In this document: one piece after another, positions 30,390 through 39,317 of the stretch
Layout of the letters: the number at the start of each line of letters is the position of its first letter
Position numbering within the stretch: the stretch's first letter is position 1
Source: Candidatus Sodalis endolongispinus
Lineage (GTDB): Bacteria; Pseudomonadota; Gammaproteobacteria; Enterobacterales; Enterobacteriaceae
Reading direction: 5' to 3'
Assembly: GCF_018777395.1 (NCBI RefSeq)
Contig: NZ_JAFJYC010000001.1
Coordinates: 248,001 to 312,000, forward strand
Length of the DNA stretch: 64,000 nt
Translations under genes and position numbers: made by a program
The notes under the pieces: model-generated
The model's input: only the letters and a program-made list of their open reading frames with translations
What the model was told of the DNA's origin: nothing
Database searches by the model: none

Positions 30390-30408
30390 GATGACGCTTT
30401 TATGACAA
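30390..30408 (-). promoter_or_regulatory. Pho box (PhoB binding site) for phoA
   Basis: On the minus strand the sequence TTGTCATAAAAGCGTCATC matches the PhoB tandem-heptamer consensus (CTGTCATAAATCTGTCAC type), with two TGTCAT/CGTCAT direct repeats 11 bases apart. It lies about 60 bases before the phoA start, the usual place. Confidence 0.75.
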
Positions 30409-30622
30409 TTCGCCGCGGGCGTTAGGGCCCCCTGCGACAGCAGGCGGCGCAAACCTGGCGGGCGGCGAGTTGGGAACGGGCACACGCGACAGCGAAGGGC
30501 GTAAGTTCGGCCGGCCCGCGCGGCAGCAGACGGGCTATGGCTGATGCCCCCGCGCTACAGCGGGTGGCGCAGTTGTGTCTTGGAAGCTACTATTATAAGC
30601 ATGATTATTTTATAACGTTTAA

Positions 30623-30898
30623 ATGGATATTTCGATGACGACACTGGCTGATATCTCGGTGATGTTAAAACGCGCCCGCCGCCACGCCGGCCTATCGCAG
30701 GAGATTTTGGCGCAGCGTGCCGGCGTGGCGCGCACTACCGTGGCGCGTATGGAGACGCAGGCCAATAACGACATGAGCGTCTCCGCGCTGGTGCGCCTGC
30801 TGTACGCGGCGGGGTTCGACTTGCGTGCTGTTTTGCAGGGAAATTACTCCCTTGAACGTTTTCTCACCCGGCAGCGACAAGACGAAAATGCCCGTTGA
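30623..30898 (+). CDS. small XRE-family DNA-binding protein
   Basis: A 91-residue protein made of one XRE helix-turn-helix (residues 12-65, AGLSQEILAQRAGVARTTVA) plus a short basic tail (FLTRQRQDENAR). Single-domain proteins of this size include antitoxin-like and HipB-like repressors, but no toxin gene lies next to it. The start may be 30623 or the second ATG at 30635. The 30409-30600 stretch before it is GC-rich and shows no gene. Confidence 0.75.
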   Translation: MDISMTTLADISVMLKRARRHAGLSQEILAQRAGVARTTVARMETQANNDMSVSALVRLLYAAGFDLRAVLQGNYSLERFLTRQRQDENAR

Positions 30899-30969
30899 GG
30901 TGGCCTTAAGCCCGCGCTGGTCGATTGACCGAACGTGAGGCGTTGTTTGTTTACTAGGGGTTTGGCGAC

Positions 30970-31765
30970 ATGCTTCGAGCTGAAATTCAGGATGATAATA
31001 CGCACACCAGGATCACCCGCGCCGGTCAGGGTTTTTCATTCAAGGTTCTGACCATCAATACCCATAAGGGCTTTTCCGCCTTCAATCGGCGCTTCATTTT
31101 GCCTGAACTGCGGGAAGCGGTCCGAACCGTCTCGCCGGATGTGGTGTTTTTGCAAGAGGTGCTGGGCGCCAATGAGAAACACGCCCGGCGCTTCGATAAT
31201 TGGCCGGTAGTGCCGCAATATGAATTTCTTGCCGACAGTTTATGGGAAGATTTCGCCTATGGCCGCAACGCGGTTTACCCCGATGGCGACCATGGCAATG
31301 CGTTGCTTTCCCGCTTTCCTATTAGTCGTTATCAGAACGTCGATGTCTCGGTAGCGGGCGAGGAGAAGCGCGGTATGCTGCACTGCGAGCTGACGGTCCC
31401 CGGCTACGCGGGTGCGCCGTTGCATATGATTTGCGTGCATCTCGGGCTGCGCGAGCAGGACCGACAGGCCCAACTGCGGCAGATGAGCGATCATATCAAC
31501 ACGTTGCCCGCCGATGCGCCGGTGGTGGTGGCGGGGGATTTTAACGATTGGCGCCAGCGAGCCAGCCCGATTTTGCATCGCGCCGCCGGGCTAAAGGAGG
31601 TGTTTACCGAAGCCCATGGCCGGCCTGCCCGCACGTTTTCCCCTTCTACGGCTGGATCGCATTTATGTGCGCAACGTCCGCATCAGCCAGCCGACGCTGC
31701 TGGCGAAACGTTCCTGGTCTCATCTGTCCGATCATGCGCCGCTGGCGGTGGAGATCCATTTATGA
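30970..31765 (+). pseudogene. ybhP: YbhP endonuclease/exonuclease/phosphatase family, frameshifted
   Basis: A DNase I-fold protein of unknown substrate, encoded upstream of clsB as in E. coli. Landmarks: [39 protein letters not shown] and [15 protein letters not shown]. After GRPARTF near 31640 several bases are missing; the normal end ([15 protein letters not shown] to LAVEIHL, stop TGA at 31763-31765) is in another frame. Because the shifted frame has no stop, it runs on into clsB and makes one artificial 684-codon reading frame. The ATG of clsB overlaps the original stop. Confidence 0.87.
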
Positions 31766-33024
31766 GTAAGCCCGACACCATGAACATGGAGTGGCGCGAG
31801 GGAAATCGCATCAAATTGTTGGAGAATGGCGAAGCGTTCTTTCCGCGTCTGCACGAAAGCATTAACGCCGCCGAAAAGGAAGTGCTGCTTGAGACCTTTA
31901 TTCTGTTCGAGGATAAAGTCGGCCGCGAACTGCAACAGGTGCTGATCGCCGCCGCCCAGCGCGGCGTGCGGGTGGAATGCACGGTAGACGGCTACGGCTC
32001 GCCCGATCTTTCCGACGACTTCATTGGTGCGATGACCAGCGCCGGCGTCCGTTTTCGCTATTACGATCCCCGGCCGGCGTTTATGGGGATGCGTACCAAT
32101 CTGTTGCGCCGCCTGCACCGGAAAATAGTGGTGATCGACGCCCATCTGGCGTTCGTCGGCGGCATCAACTTTTCCCATGAGCACTTAAGCGATTACGGGC
32201 CGCAGGCCAAACAGGATTATGCGGTGGAGATTGAAGGACCGGTGATGGAGGATATCCACCGCTATTGCCTGCAGGCATTATATAAGCGCGACGAGCAGCG
32301 CAACTGGTGGGGCCGGCGCTCCCGTCCGCCTGCCGCTAACCGCCAGCCCGGCGATGCCCAGGCGCTGTTCGTTTATCGTGATAACGATGAGCATGCGACC
32401 GATATCGAGCGGCATTATCTGGAAATGCTGCGCACCGCCAAACGGGATGTGATCATTGCTAACGCCTACTTTTTCCCCGGTTATCGCCTGCTAAAAGAGA
32501 TGCGCAACGCCGCCCGGCGCGGCGTCAATGTTGTGCTGATCGTACAGGGCGAACCGGACATGCCGATAGTTCAGGTGGGTGCGCGCATGTTGTATCACTA
32601 TCTGGTGCCTGAGGTGGTGAGAATTTATGAATACTGCCGTCGGCCGCTGCACGCCAAAGTGGCGGTGAAAGACGATGCCTGGGCTACCGTTGGGTCCAGC
32701 AATCTTGACCCGCTGAGTCTGGCGCTCAATCTGGAAGCCAATGTGATCATTCACGATCGCGGCTTTAACCACACCTTGCGCGACAACCTTAACCGTCTTA
32801 TCGCTAACGATTGCCAATGGGTAGATGAAAGCAAAGTGCCGCGGCAGACCTATTGGCATTTGGCGAAAAGCGTGGTGGTGTTTCACTTCCTGCGCCACTT
32901 CCCGGCCTGGGTCGGCTGGTTGCCGGCGCATACACCGAAGCTGGCGCTGGTCCCCGCGCCGGTGCAGCCGGAAATGGAGAACCAGGATCGGACCGACGCG
33001 GAGAAGGGGGGCTTAAAACCATGA
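31762..33024 (+). CDS. clsB: cardiolipin synthase B
   Basis: A phospholipase D-superfamily enzyme that makes cardiolipin in the inner membrane. Both HKD motifs are intact: [18 protein letters not shown] near residue 120 and [18 protein letters not shown] near residue 300. The length (420 residues) and end ([14 protein letters not shown]) fit E. coli ClsB. The start at 31762 ([20 protein letters not shown]) overlaps the ybhP stop; an inner ATG at 31780 or 31786 would be nearer the E. coli start. It is intact and translationally coupled to ybhN by an ATGA overlap. Confidence 0.9.
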   Translation: MSKPDTMNMEWREGNRIKLLENGEAFFPRLHESINAAEKEVLLETFILFEDKVGRELQQVLIAAAQRGVRVECTVDGYGSPDLSDDFIGAMTSAGVRFRYYDPRPAFMGMRTNLLRRLHRKIVVIDAHLAFVGGINFSHEHLSDYGPQAKQDYAVEIEGPVMEDIHRYCLQALYKRDEQRNWWGRRSRPPAANRQPGDAQALFVYRDNDEHATDIERHYLEMLRTAKRDVIIANAYFFPGYRLLKEMRNAARRGVNVVLIVQGEPDMPIVQVGARMLYHYLVPEVVRIYEYCRRPLHAKVAVKDDAWATVGSSNLDPLSLALNLEANVIIHDRGFNHTLRDNLNRLIANDCQWVDESKVPRQTYWHLAKSVVVFHFLRHFPAWVGWLPAHTPKLALVPAPVQPEMENQDRTDAEKGGLKP

Positions 33025-34028
33025 GTCCTTCCTCTTCCCGCGCGCGCCAGGGCACCCGGCACGGCGAGGGATCCGGCGGCGGTGCCAAGCCTCGTTGGCT
33101 GAGCTGGGCCAAGAAGATTATCACCTGGGTATTCTTACTGGGCGTGGTAGTGCTGATGGGGGTATACGCCGGTAAGGTGGACTGGGATGACGTACTCCAG
33201 TCACTGAAAAACTATAGCCCCGGCGCCATGCTGGCGGCAATTGGCCTGGTGGTAGTGAGTTACCTCATCTATGGCGTCTACGATCTGATTGGCCGCGCCT
33301 ATTACGGCCACAAGCTGGCCAGGCATCAGGTGATGCTGGTGTCGTTTATCTGCTACGCCTTTACCCTCACGCTCAGCACCTGGGTGGGGGGTATCGGCAT
33401 GCGCTACCGGCTGTATTCCCGGCTGGGACTCTCCAACAGCGCCATCACCCGCGTGTTTACCCTGAGTATCGCCACCAACTGGCTGGGGTATATCCTGCTG
33501 GCCGGACTGGTTTGCGCTTTCGGCGTCATTAAGCTGCCGGCCAACTGGGGGATTGGTGAAGTCGCGCTGCGGCTGATAGGTGTCGGGCTGCTGGCGTTTA
33601 TTGTGGTCTATCTCGGCTTATGCACCTTCTCCAAACGTCGCCGCTGGATGGTTCGCGGGCAAAAGCTGGTGTTACCGTCGTTGCGTATGGCGATAGCGCA
33701 GTTGTCGGTGTCCGTCGCTAATTGGCTGGTCATGGCCGGCATCATTTATATTTTGCTGAATGACAAAGTGAACTTCCCTCTGGTGCTGGGTGTGCTGCTG
33801 GTGAGCAGTATTGCCGGCGTCATCATCCATATTCCGGCCGGGATCGGGGTATTGGAGGCGGTATTTGTTGCCATGTTGCACGGGCAGTCGATTTCCCATG
33901 GCACCATTATCGCCGCGCTCCTGGCCTACCGCGCCATCTATTTTATCGCGCCCTTGCTGCTGGCGATTGTGCTCTACCTCGGCATGGAAAGCCCGCGCCA
34001 AGGCGCTGCGTGCCAAAAACGAGCGTGA
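33021..34028 (+). CDS. ybhN: YbhN inner-membrane protein (UPF0104/flippase-like)
   Basis: A polytopic protein of the lysylphosphatidylglycerol-synthase-transmembrane family, linked to ybhP-clsB in E. coli. About eight hydrophobic segments are visible, with the family stretch [22 protein letters not shown]. The start at 33021 overlaps the clsB stop. The last dozen residues are shifted: after LGMESP the frame reads [10 protein letters not shown], while another frame gives the expected [11 protein letters not shown] end, so one extra C near 33993 is likely. The membrane domain is complete, so function may survive. Confidence 0.87.
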   Translation: MSPSSSRARQGTRHGEGSGGGAKPRWLSWAKKIITWVFLLGVVVLMGVYAGKVDWDDVLQSLKNYSPGAMLAAIGLVVVSYLIYGVYDLIGRAYYGHKLARHQVMLVSFICYAFTLTLSTWVGGIGMRYRLYSRLGLSNSAITRVFTLSIATNWLGYILLAGLVCAFGVIKLPANWGIGEVALRLIGVGLLAFIVVYLGLCTFSKRRRWMVRGQKLVLPSLRMAIAQLSVSVANWLVMAGIIYILLNDKVNFPLVLGVLLVSSIAGVIIHIPAGIGVLEAVFVAMLHGQSISHGTIIAALLAYRAIYFIAPLLLAIVLYLGMESPRQGAACQKRA

Positions 34029-34196
34029 CGCGCAGCGACATGCCCCCGCTGGCGACGAGGTGCCGCCGGCGTAGGCGTCAGAGACGGCCGTCGCCTGCCG
34101 CGGCTAACGGCGGTCGACCGGCCGGGGGGGCCGCGAGGTAGCGGGATCGGCCGTTGCTCGATGCCCGATAGGGATTAGCACCCGGGCAGGAACGGT

Positions 34197-35079
34197 TCAT
34201 AGCGTGATGTGCCCTTCAATAAGCGTCGAAGAATAACCGTCGATCCACGGCTCGCCCCGCAGGTAATCGACAAATACCCGTCCGTCGCGCTGTTTGCAAG
34301 TACCCTGGCGCACCCGATAACTTTCGGCAAACGCCGGATTGCCGGCAAAATCACGCTGCGGCAGCAGCAGCGCCAAACAGGCGTTGGCGCTGCCTGTGAC
34401 CGGATCTTCCACCAGGCTGCCGTGTTCGATAATAAACGCCCGCATTTCAAAGTCGACATCGCTTGCCGGGCCATGCCGGCCATAAAACGCCACGCCGGTG
34501 GCGTCGCATTGCGTCAACAGTTCGCCCAGCGCGGTACTCTCCGGTTGCAGCCTGAGACAAACCTCAGCGCTGGCCACATCGACCATCAACCAGCGTATGC
34601 CCATATTCACCACGGTTGGTGCCACGTCGACGGCCGAAGGCTCTTCCCCGGCAGCCGTGGTCAATAACGCATAGCGTGGCGCGGCGAGCGGCGTCATCGT
34701 CGCCCGGGGGGACTCGAAAGCCAGCATGCCGTCACGGGCGATAGTGATAGCGACATTTCCGACGCCACATTGTTGCACCAGGATGGCCGGGCAGCTTGGG
34801 TTTAAAGCCGTTCTCCAGCAACGCATGGGCGGTGCCCAAAGTGGGATGGCCGGCAAAGGGCAATTCGCCGGCCGGAGAATATATTTTCACCTGATAATCG
34901 GCCTGCGGCTCGGAAGGCGGCATCACAAACGTGGTTTCTGACAGGTTGGTCCAACGGGCGATAGCCAGCATCTGGCCGTCAGACAGGCCATCCGCATCCA
35001 TCACCACCGCCAGCGGATTGCCATTGAGCGGCACCGCGGAGAAAACATCGACTTGTTTAAAACGGCGTAATTCACTCAT
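34197..35079 (-). pseudogene. PhzF/YddE-family isomerase, frameshifted
   Basis: A member of the phenazine-biosynthesis-like/epimerase family, two-domain proteins with a diaminopimelate-epimerase fold and mostly unknown substrates. The N-terminal part has GNPLAVVMDADGLSDGQM and the catalytic-glutamate region WTNLSETTFV, and TPAGELPFAGHPTLG-like sequence (here SPAGELPFAGHPTLGTAHA). A shift near 34790 moves the rest (ILVQQCGVGNVAITIARDG, and later LVEDPVTGSANACLALLL) to another frame. Corrected length is about 293 residues, normal for the family. Confidence 0.87.
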
Positions 35080-35563
35080 AATTTTCCTGGTAATCTTCTA
35101 GCCAAAAGGATTGCCGCGTGCGGGCTTTCAAGATTAAGACTACTCCAAGTGGCGTATAATGAGAAAATTCCTGTTAAGCCATACCGGTCGCGTTATTTTG
35201 GCATCGTTGTCGCCCGCAGTACATTTTGCTGCCAGGGGCGTCACAAGGGAATAGATTTGACAATAAAGGATTCGTTGGCAAATAAAGCTAACGTTAAGTT
35301 ATTGACGCCAGCGCGCAATAATGAAAATTCACTTCAGGCCAATAAAGTCAACATCCAGGTCACAACGCTTCTGATGTGAAACGGTAATCACCGCCGCTGT
35401 GAATTCACGCGCCCAATATCCCCACCTGACAACCAGTACCGCTCACCATCCCTACCCCGACGAGGGTATTAAAGTCGCAACGCTAACAGATTTACCGATG
35501 CCTATCGGCTTGAGAAGCAACGTGTTGGCACAAACGCACCAGGGGACATCAGTTTGACCAGAC
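35080..35563. other. intergenic region, no convincing gene
   Basis: A 76-codon open frame at 35149-35379 exists on the plus strand, but it has no ribosome site I trust, no family features and a composition like its surroundings. I regard this stretch as non-coding. Confidence 0.4.
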
Positions 35564-35930
35564 CGGCCTGCGAACGGGACATTCTTGAAGATCCATCGAC
35601 AGGCGGGATAAGCGGGGTGAGAGCAACCTGCGGCCGGGAAACGCATTGATAAATTCGCCGGCGGGCGGGTGGTGTTAATAAAAGCGGCCTGCGATCGGGA
35701 CATTGGCCGGGAAACGCACTAAGAAACTCGCGGGCGGGCGGGTGGTGTTAATAAGAGCGGCCTGCGACCGGAACATGGGCAGGGAAACGCACTAAGAAAT
35801 TCGTTGTCGGCCGGGTGGTGTTAATAAAAGCGGCCTGCGACCGGGACATGGACCGGGAAACGCATTAAGAAATTCGTTGGCGGGCGGGTGGTGTTAATAA
35901 ATACGGCCTGTAACAGGGACATTCTGAAAG
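35564..35930. repeat. 73-bp tandem repeat array
   Basis: The landmark GGGAAACGCA recurs at 35636, 35709, 35782 and 35855, exactly 73 bases apart. Each unit also contains TGGTGTTAATAA and GCGGCCTGCGA. Units at the two ends (around 35570 and 35905) are more diverged and share the variant ACATTCTxGAAGA with one another. About five units can be traced. The array does not maintain an open frame and 73 is not a multiple of three, so it is probably not coding. Confidence 0.85.
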
Positions 35931-36064
35931 ACCCCGCGGCGGGCGGGATAAGCGTAGTGAAACCCGCCTCTGGGCAAGCAAAGCCTGAGAAAACCGGCCT
36001 TTATTCAGGCCGGGACTGAATGACTCGCCCACGGCAGAAATACAAAAGGCGCTGACGGGGATGG

Positions 36065-36181
36065 TTAGTGTGGCGCTCCACCTTGCCAGTGCGGACCGCC
36101 GCCGCCGGGAGGTGGCCACAGACAGCCGCTTAAAGCGGCGCTCAGAAAGACAATGCCGAGAAACATGATTAAATGACGCAT
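36065..36181 (-). CDS. 38-residue lipoprotein
   Basis: A very short gene with all parts of a lipoprotein: start MRHLIMFLGIVFLSAALSGC, with a hydrophobic core and the lipobox LSGC (cysteine 20), then an 18-residue Gly/Pro-rich tail ending GGAPH. A GGAG ribosome site lies eight bases before the ATG (36190s). It has no recognised relative that I can name, though small lipoproteins with Gly/Pro/His tails are common in Enterobacterales. No operon partner is evident. Confidence 0.65.
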   Translation of the reverse strand: MRHLIMFLGIVFLSAALSGCLWPPPGGGGPHWQGGAPH

Positions 36182-36515
36182 GCGTTAACTCCATGAGTAA
36201 ATAATTCGATACGTCAAATCATTTACCGACAAAGTATTTTGATCAATGCATGACAGAGTAAAGGAACTGTAAAACCAGTGACGGCTGTAACAAGGTGAAG
36301 ATAAATAATACGGACAGCGCAAAAAATAGAAATAGTAGCGATGAACGCTATAGGAAGAAGCCGAATAAAGTTCGGCTGACAGCGCCAAAATTACAATCAG
36401 GAAGAGTCTTAATTTATTCTATCATGGCTTATTGGCCACCGTTTATTGCAGCGGCAAGCTGCATTATTCTTTGCCTGCCTCTTAAGGGCGCCATACAAGT
36501 TTAACGCTTGCCACT
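36182..36515. other. intergenic region, AT-rich
   Basis: This holds the upstream region of the small lipoprotein gene and a 69-codon open frame on the plus strand (36295-36504) that shows no family features. I do not call it a gene. Confidence 0.4.
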
Positions 36516-36543
36516 ATAAAAAAGACCGCCCTTTTAGACGGTC
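36516..36543 (-). terminator. rho-independent terminator after DUF1471 gene
   Basis: On the minus strand, a GACCG/CGGTC stem with a 10-base loop is followed directly by TTTTTT. It lies about 40 bases beyond the stop of the DUF1471 gene at 36586. Confidence 0.75.
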
Positions 36544-36585
36544 AACTTGCAGACAGCGGTAACCACGGCTTTGCCGGGTGAGGGT

Positions 36586-36837
36586 TTAGTTATAGATAAC
36601 GGCGGTACTGTGCATATTGCGTTGTCCCGACAACGATGTCGGTGGGTAGCTCGGCGAGTGATCGCCGCTCACTTTATCTCCCGGCTCGCCAGAATATAGG
36701 GTAAGACCACTATGGCTCGATGTAGCGGCAAGCGTAAGAGGCAGGCAATCCGCCGTAGGGCGCAGACCGGCGGCCATCGCGCCGGAAGACAGCAGGCTAA
36801 GGGCAACAGCAAAAATAAATAATCTCATGTTTTTCAT
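36586..36837 (-). CDS. divergent DUF1471-like secreted protein
   Basis: An 83-residue protein with a signal peptide (MKNMRLFIFAVALSLLSSGA, cleavage after AMA). The C-terminal end SLSGQRNMHSTAVIYN aligns with STSGQNNLHGTAVIYQ of the gene at 7570, and the middle aligns only loosely, with extra prolines and glycines. It is the third DUF1471-type gene in the window and also lies divergent from a TetR gene. The promoter elements are more conserved than the protein, so the protein may be decaying. The start at 36837 is preferred over 36894 because it gives the signal peptide. Confidence 0.7.
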   Translation of the reverse strand: MKNMRLFIFAVALSLLSSGAMAAGLRPTADCLPLTLAATSSHSGLTLYSGEPGDKVSGDHSPSYPPTSLSGQRNMHSTAVIYN

Positions 36838-36887
36838 AGAATTATCTCCCGACTTCACCGTCAGAATGATGGCGGCTGGATAAATAA

Positions 36888-36907
36888 TTAACATTTGATA
36901 ACTAAAT
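36888..36907 (-). promoter_or_regulatory. conserved DUF1471 promoter element, copy 2
   Basis: Plus-strand TTAACATTTGATAACTAAAT differs at only two positions from 7895-7914. The distance to the neighbouring palindromic site is the same 36 bases in both modules. Confidence 0.6.
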
Positions 36908-36943
36908 GATAGACCGCAGCGGCCACGCAGGAAATATAATTTT

Positions 36944-36958
36944 TTAATGAACGTTAAT
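36944..36958. promoter_or_regulatory. putative TetR operator, site C
   Basis: TTAATGAACGTTAAT, same palindromic family as sites A, B and D. It lies 106 bases upstream of the DUF1471 start at 36837. Confidence 0.55.
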
Positions 36959-37020
36959 ATAATTTATACCGCTGGGCACATATTGCGAAAAGCCCCTCGA
37001 CATGGGGGTAAGTATTTTTT

Positions 37021-37035
37021 ATAATGACCATTAAT
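37021..37035. promoter_or_regulatory. putative TetR operator, site D
   Basis: ATAATGACCATTAAT lies 38 bases before the TetR start at 37074, almost exactly the spacing of site B to the other TetR gene (37 bases). Confidence 0.6.
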
Positions 37036-37073
37036 TTAGTGCATTTTTTCACCCATTCGGCAAGAGAGGATCT

Positions 37074-37748
37074 ATGAGCGACCATCAAGCCGCCTGTGTC
37101 AAAAAGGGGCGCGGGCGTCCGAAACAATTCGACCGTGAAGCCGCCCTGGACCAGGCGTTGCAACTGTTTTGGCGCCATGGCTATGAAGCGACATCCCTTG
37201 CCGATCTTGTCGAAGCCACGGGTGCCAAGGCGCCTACGCTTTATGCGGAATTCGGTAATAAAGAAGGGCTGTTCCGCGCTGCGGCGGAACGCTATGTGAC
37301 CAAGTTCGCCGAGAAGGGTAAGGCCCTGCTGGCGCGTCCCGGTTATACCGTCACCCAGGCTATCGAGGATTTTTACCGCGCCGCAGCCGGTATGTTTACC
37401 GATAAGAGCCTGCCGTCCGGCTGCTTCATTATTTGTACCTCGGCGGCGCTGGCCGCGTCGTCAGATGAAGTGGCGCAAATCTTGCGCTCGCGTCATCATT
37501 TGCAGGAGCATACGCTGCTAGATTTCTTGCTGGCGCGGCAACATCATGGGGAACTCCCTGCCGGCACCGACTGTGCCGCACTGGCGAAATACCTCGCCTG
37601 CACGCTGCAGGGGATGTCGGTCCAGGCGCGTGACGGCGCCAGCGAGGGGGATCTTAATGGCATTGTCACCACCTTGATGGCCGTCTGGCCGACGTTAACC
37701 CAGACCTGCCGCCAGATGAGCGGTGCGTTAGCGACGGAACACGCCTAA
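37074..37748 (+). CDS. TetR/AcrR-family regulator (paralogue of 8697-9335)
   Basis: A 224-residue intact regulator with the helix-turn-helix ALQLFWRHGYEATSLADLVE followed by KAPTLYAEFGNKEGLFRA, and the same core as the other TetR protein (SGCFIICTSAALAASS, CTLQGMSVQARDGAS). The N-terminal arm is again KKGRGRPKQ. It is convergent with the broken RND efflux operon and divergent from the DUF1471-like gene. Given the shared sites A-D, both TetR proteins may bind the same DNA sequence and cross-regulate; that is inference. Confidence 0.88.
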   Translation: MSDHQAACVKKGRGRPKQFDREAALDQALQLFWRHGYEATSLADLVEATGAKAPTLYAEFGNKEGLFRAAAERYVTKFAEKGKALLARPGYTVTQAIEDFYRAAAGMFTDKSLPSGCFIICTSAALAASSDEVAQILRSRHHLQEHTLLDFLLARQHHGELPAGTDCAALAKYLACTLQGMSVQARDGASEGDLNGIVTTLMAVWPTLTQTCRQMSGALATEHA

Positions 37749-37890
37749 CACCGCGTGGCTGACGCAAGAGCTGATAGTTCTTCGCTGATACCATCGACGC
37801 ACTGTTGCCTGCGCCGTTAACCTGCGCCGAGACAACTGACGCACGATGACTTGAGCCATTGACCCGCGCCGGTACCCCCGACGCGCTCTT

Positions 37891-39291
37891 CTATTGCGCA
37901 GTAATGGCCTCCGGCGCCTGCCAGCCACCGCCAAGAGCCACGATCAGCTGGACGCTGGCCACCCATTGCGTGCTTTGCAGCGATAGCAGACTCTGCTGCT
38001 GGGAAAGGCTGGTATTTTGCGTGGTGGCCACATCAAGGTAATCAATCATCCCCGCTTCGTATTGGTTGTAGGTCACCCGCGCTGACTCTTGCGCCGCCTG
38101 CGCCGCCCGCTGCCGGGCCGCGATCTCGTTCTCCAGGGTCTGCAACTGCACCAGATAATCTTCCACTTCCTGGAACCCTGCCAGCACCGTTTGGCGATAG
38201 CTGGCGACGCTTGCATCGTAGCTGGCCTCCGCCTGTTCCACCTGCGCTTTGGTGGCGCCGAAATCCAGCAGGGTGCCGCTCAATTCCGGCCCAAGTGACC
38301 AGGTCCGGTTAGGCAACGACAACAGATTGTGCAACGCCGAGCTACTGAAGCCGCCGCTGGCGCTCAGGGTTAAATCGGGATAATAAGCGGCTTTGGCGAC
38401 GCCTATCGCGGCATTGGCGGCCACCACATTACGTTCTGCATAGGCAATATCGGACGGCGCCGCAATAATTGCGACGGCAGCGCTTGCGGGATAGCGGGCA
38501 GGGTGGCGATAAGCGGTGCGGCGGGCAGGCTTAACGCCGAGGGCGGTTTGCCCATCAAGACCGCAATCGCATGCTCAAGCTGGGCGCGCTGCCATTGCAC
38601 ATCCAGCGCCGATGCGCGGGCGCTATCAAGGGTAGTTTGCGCCTGGGCCAGCGTGTCACGCCCTTCGCTGCCGGCCTGATATTTATTGTTGATGATACGC
38701 ACATAACGCTCATAAGCGGCAATACTTTGCTGATAGAGAGCCAACTGCTGATCCATCACCCGCAGTTGGAAATAGTCCTGCGCCAGCGTTGACTGCGCGC
38801 TGAGGGTGATATTAGCCAGTTCCGCCTCGCTCGCCTGGGCGCTGGCTCGGTTTTCTTCCAGCGTGCGGCGCAGCTTGCCCCACAGATCTAGCTCCCAGCT
38901 GGCGGTGGCGCTATGACTAGTGCTGGTCGCGCTGCGGTTGCCAGAACGGGTGCTAGACGCCGTGCCGGTGACGCTGGGGTAGAGATCGGCGCGTGATTGC
39001 CGCGCCAGGCGCCAGCGCCTGACGATACAGCGCCTGATATTGCGCGACGTTCTGGTTGGAAATTTGCACCTGACGTAACAAATCAGACAGGACCGGATCG
39101 CGGTAAACTGCCCACCATTCGCCCTTGCTGACTTGATCCTGCGGCGTCGCCCTGGTCCAGCCCTTGGCTTCTTTGTACTGCAGCGGCACCTCCGTCGCTG
39201 GTCGGTGATAGTCCGGTCCCACGCTACAGCCCGCCAGCGTCAAGGCCAGCGCCAGGGGAAGCAACTTCAGTGCGCGGTGTGTATCATTCAT
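37891..39291 (-). pseudogene. outer-membrane efflux factor (OpmB/NodT type), two frameshifts
   Basis: The last gene of a MuxABC-OpmB-like operon. It starts with a lipoprotein leader (LPLALALTLAGCSVGPDYHRP; lipobox LAGC) and the family opening WWAVYRDPVLSDLLRQ. Shifts near 39005 and 38445 divide it into three frames; the middle part has NNKYQAGSEGRDTLAQAQTT and the last ends VALGGGWQAPEAITAQ. Corrected, it is a full-length TolC-like channel of about 465 residues. The start at 39291 is preferred over 39297. It lies 27 bases beyond the RND gene upstream. Confidence 0.86.
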
Positions 39292-39317
39292 TGTCATGTT
39301 TCACTCTTATAGCGGCG

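Noticed and set aside
30970-33024. Bifunctional nuclease-cardiolipin synthase
   Set aside because: The joined frame results from a frameshift: the natural end of YbhP is present in another frame and clsB has its own start.
35149-35379. 76-codon open frame after the PhzF-family gene
   Set aside because: No recognisable domain, signal or ribosome site, and surrounding DNA is non-coding.
35564-35930. CRISPR array or repeat-containing surface protein
   Set aside because: The 73-bp units are similar along their whole length without unique spacers, and the period is not a multiple of three so no repeat protein is encoded.
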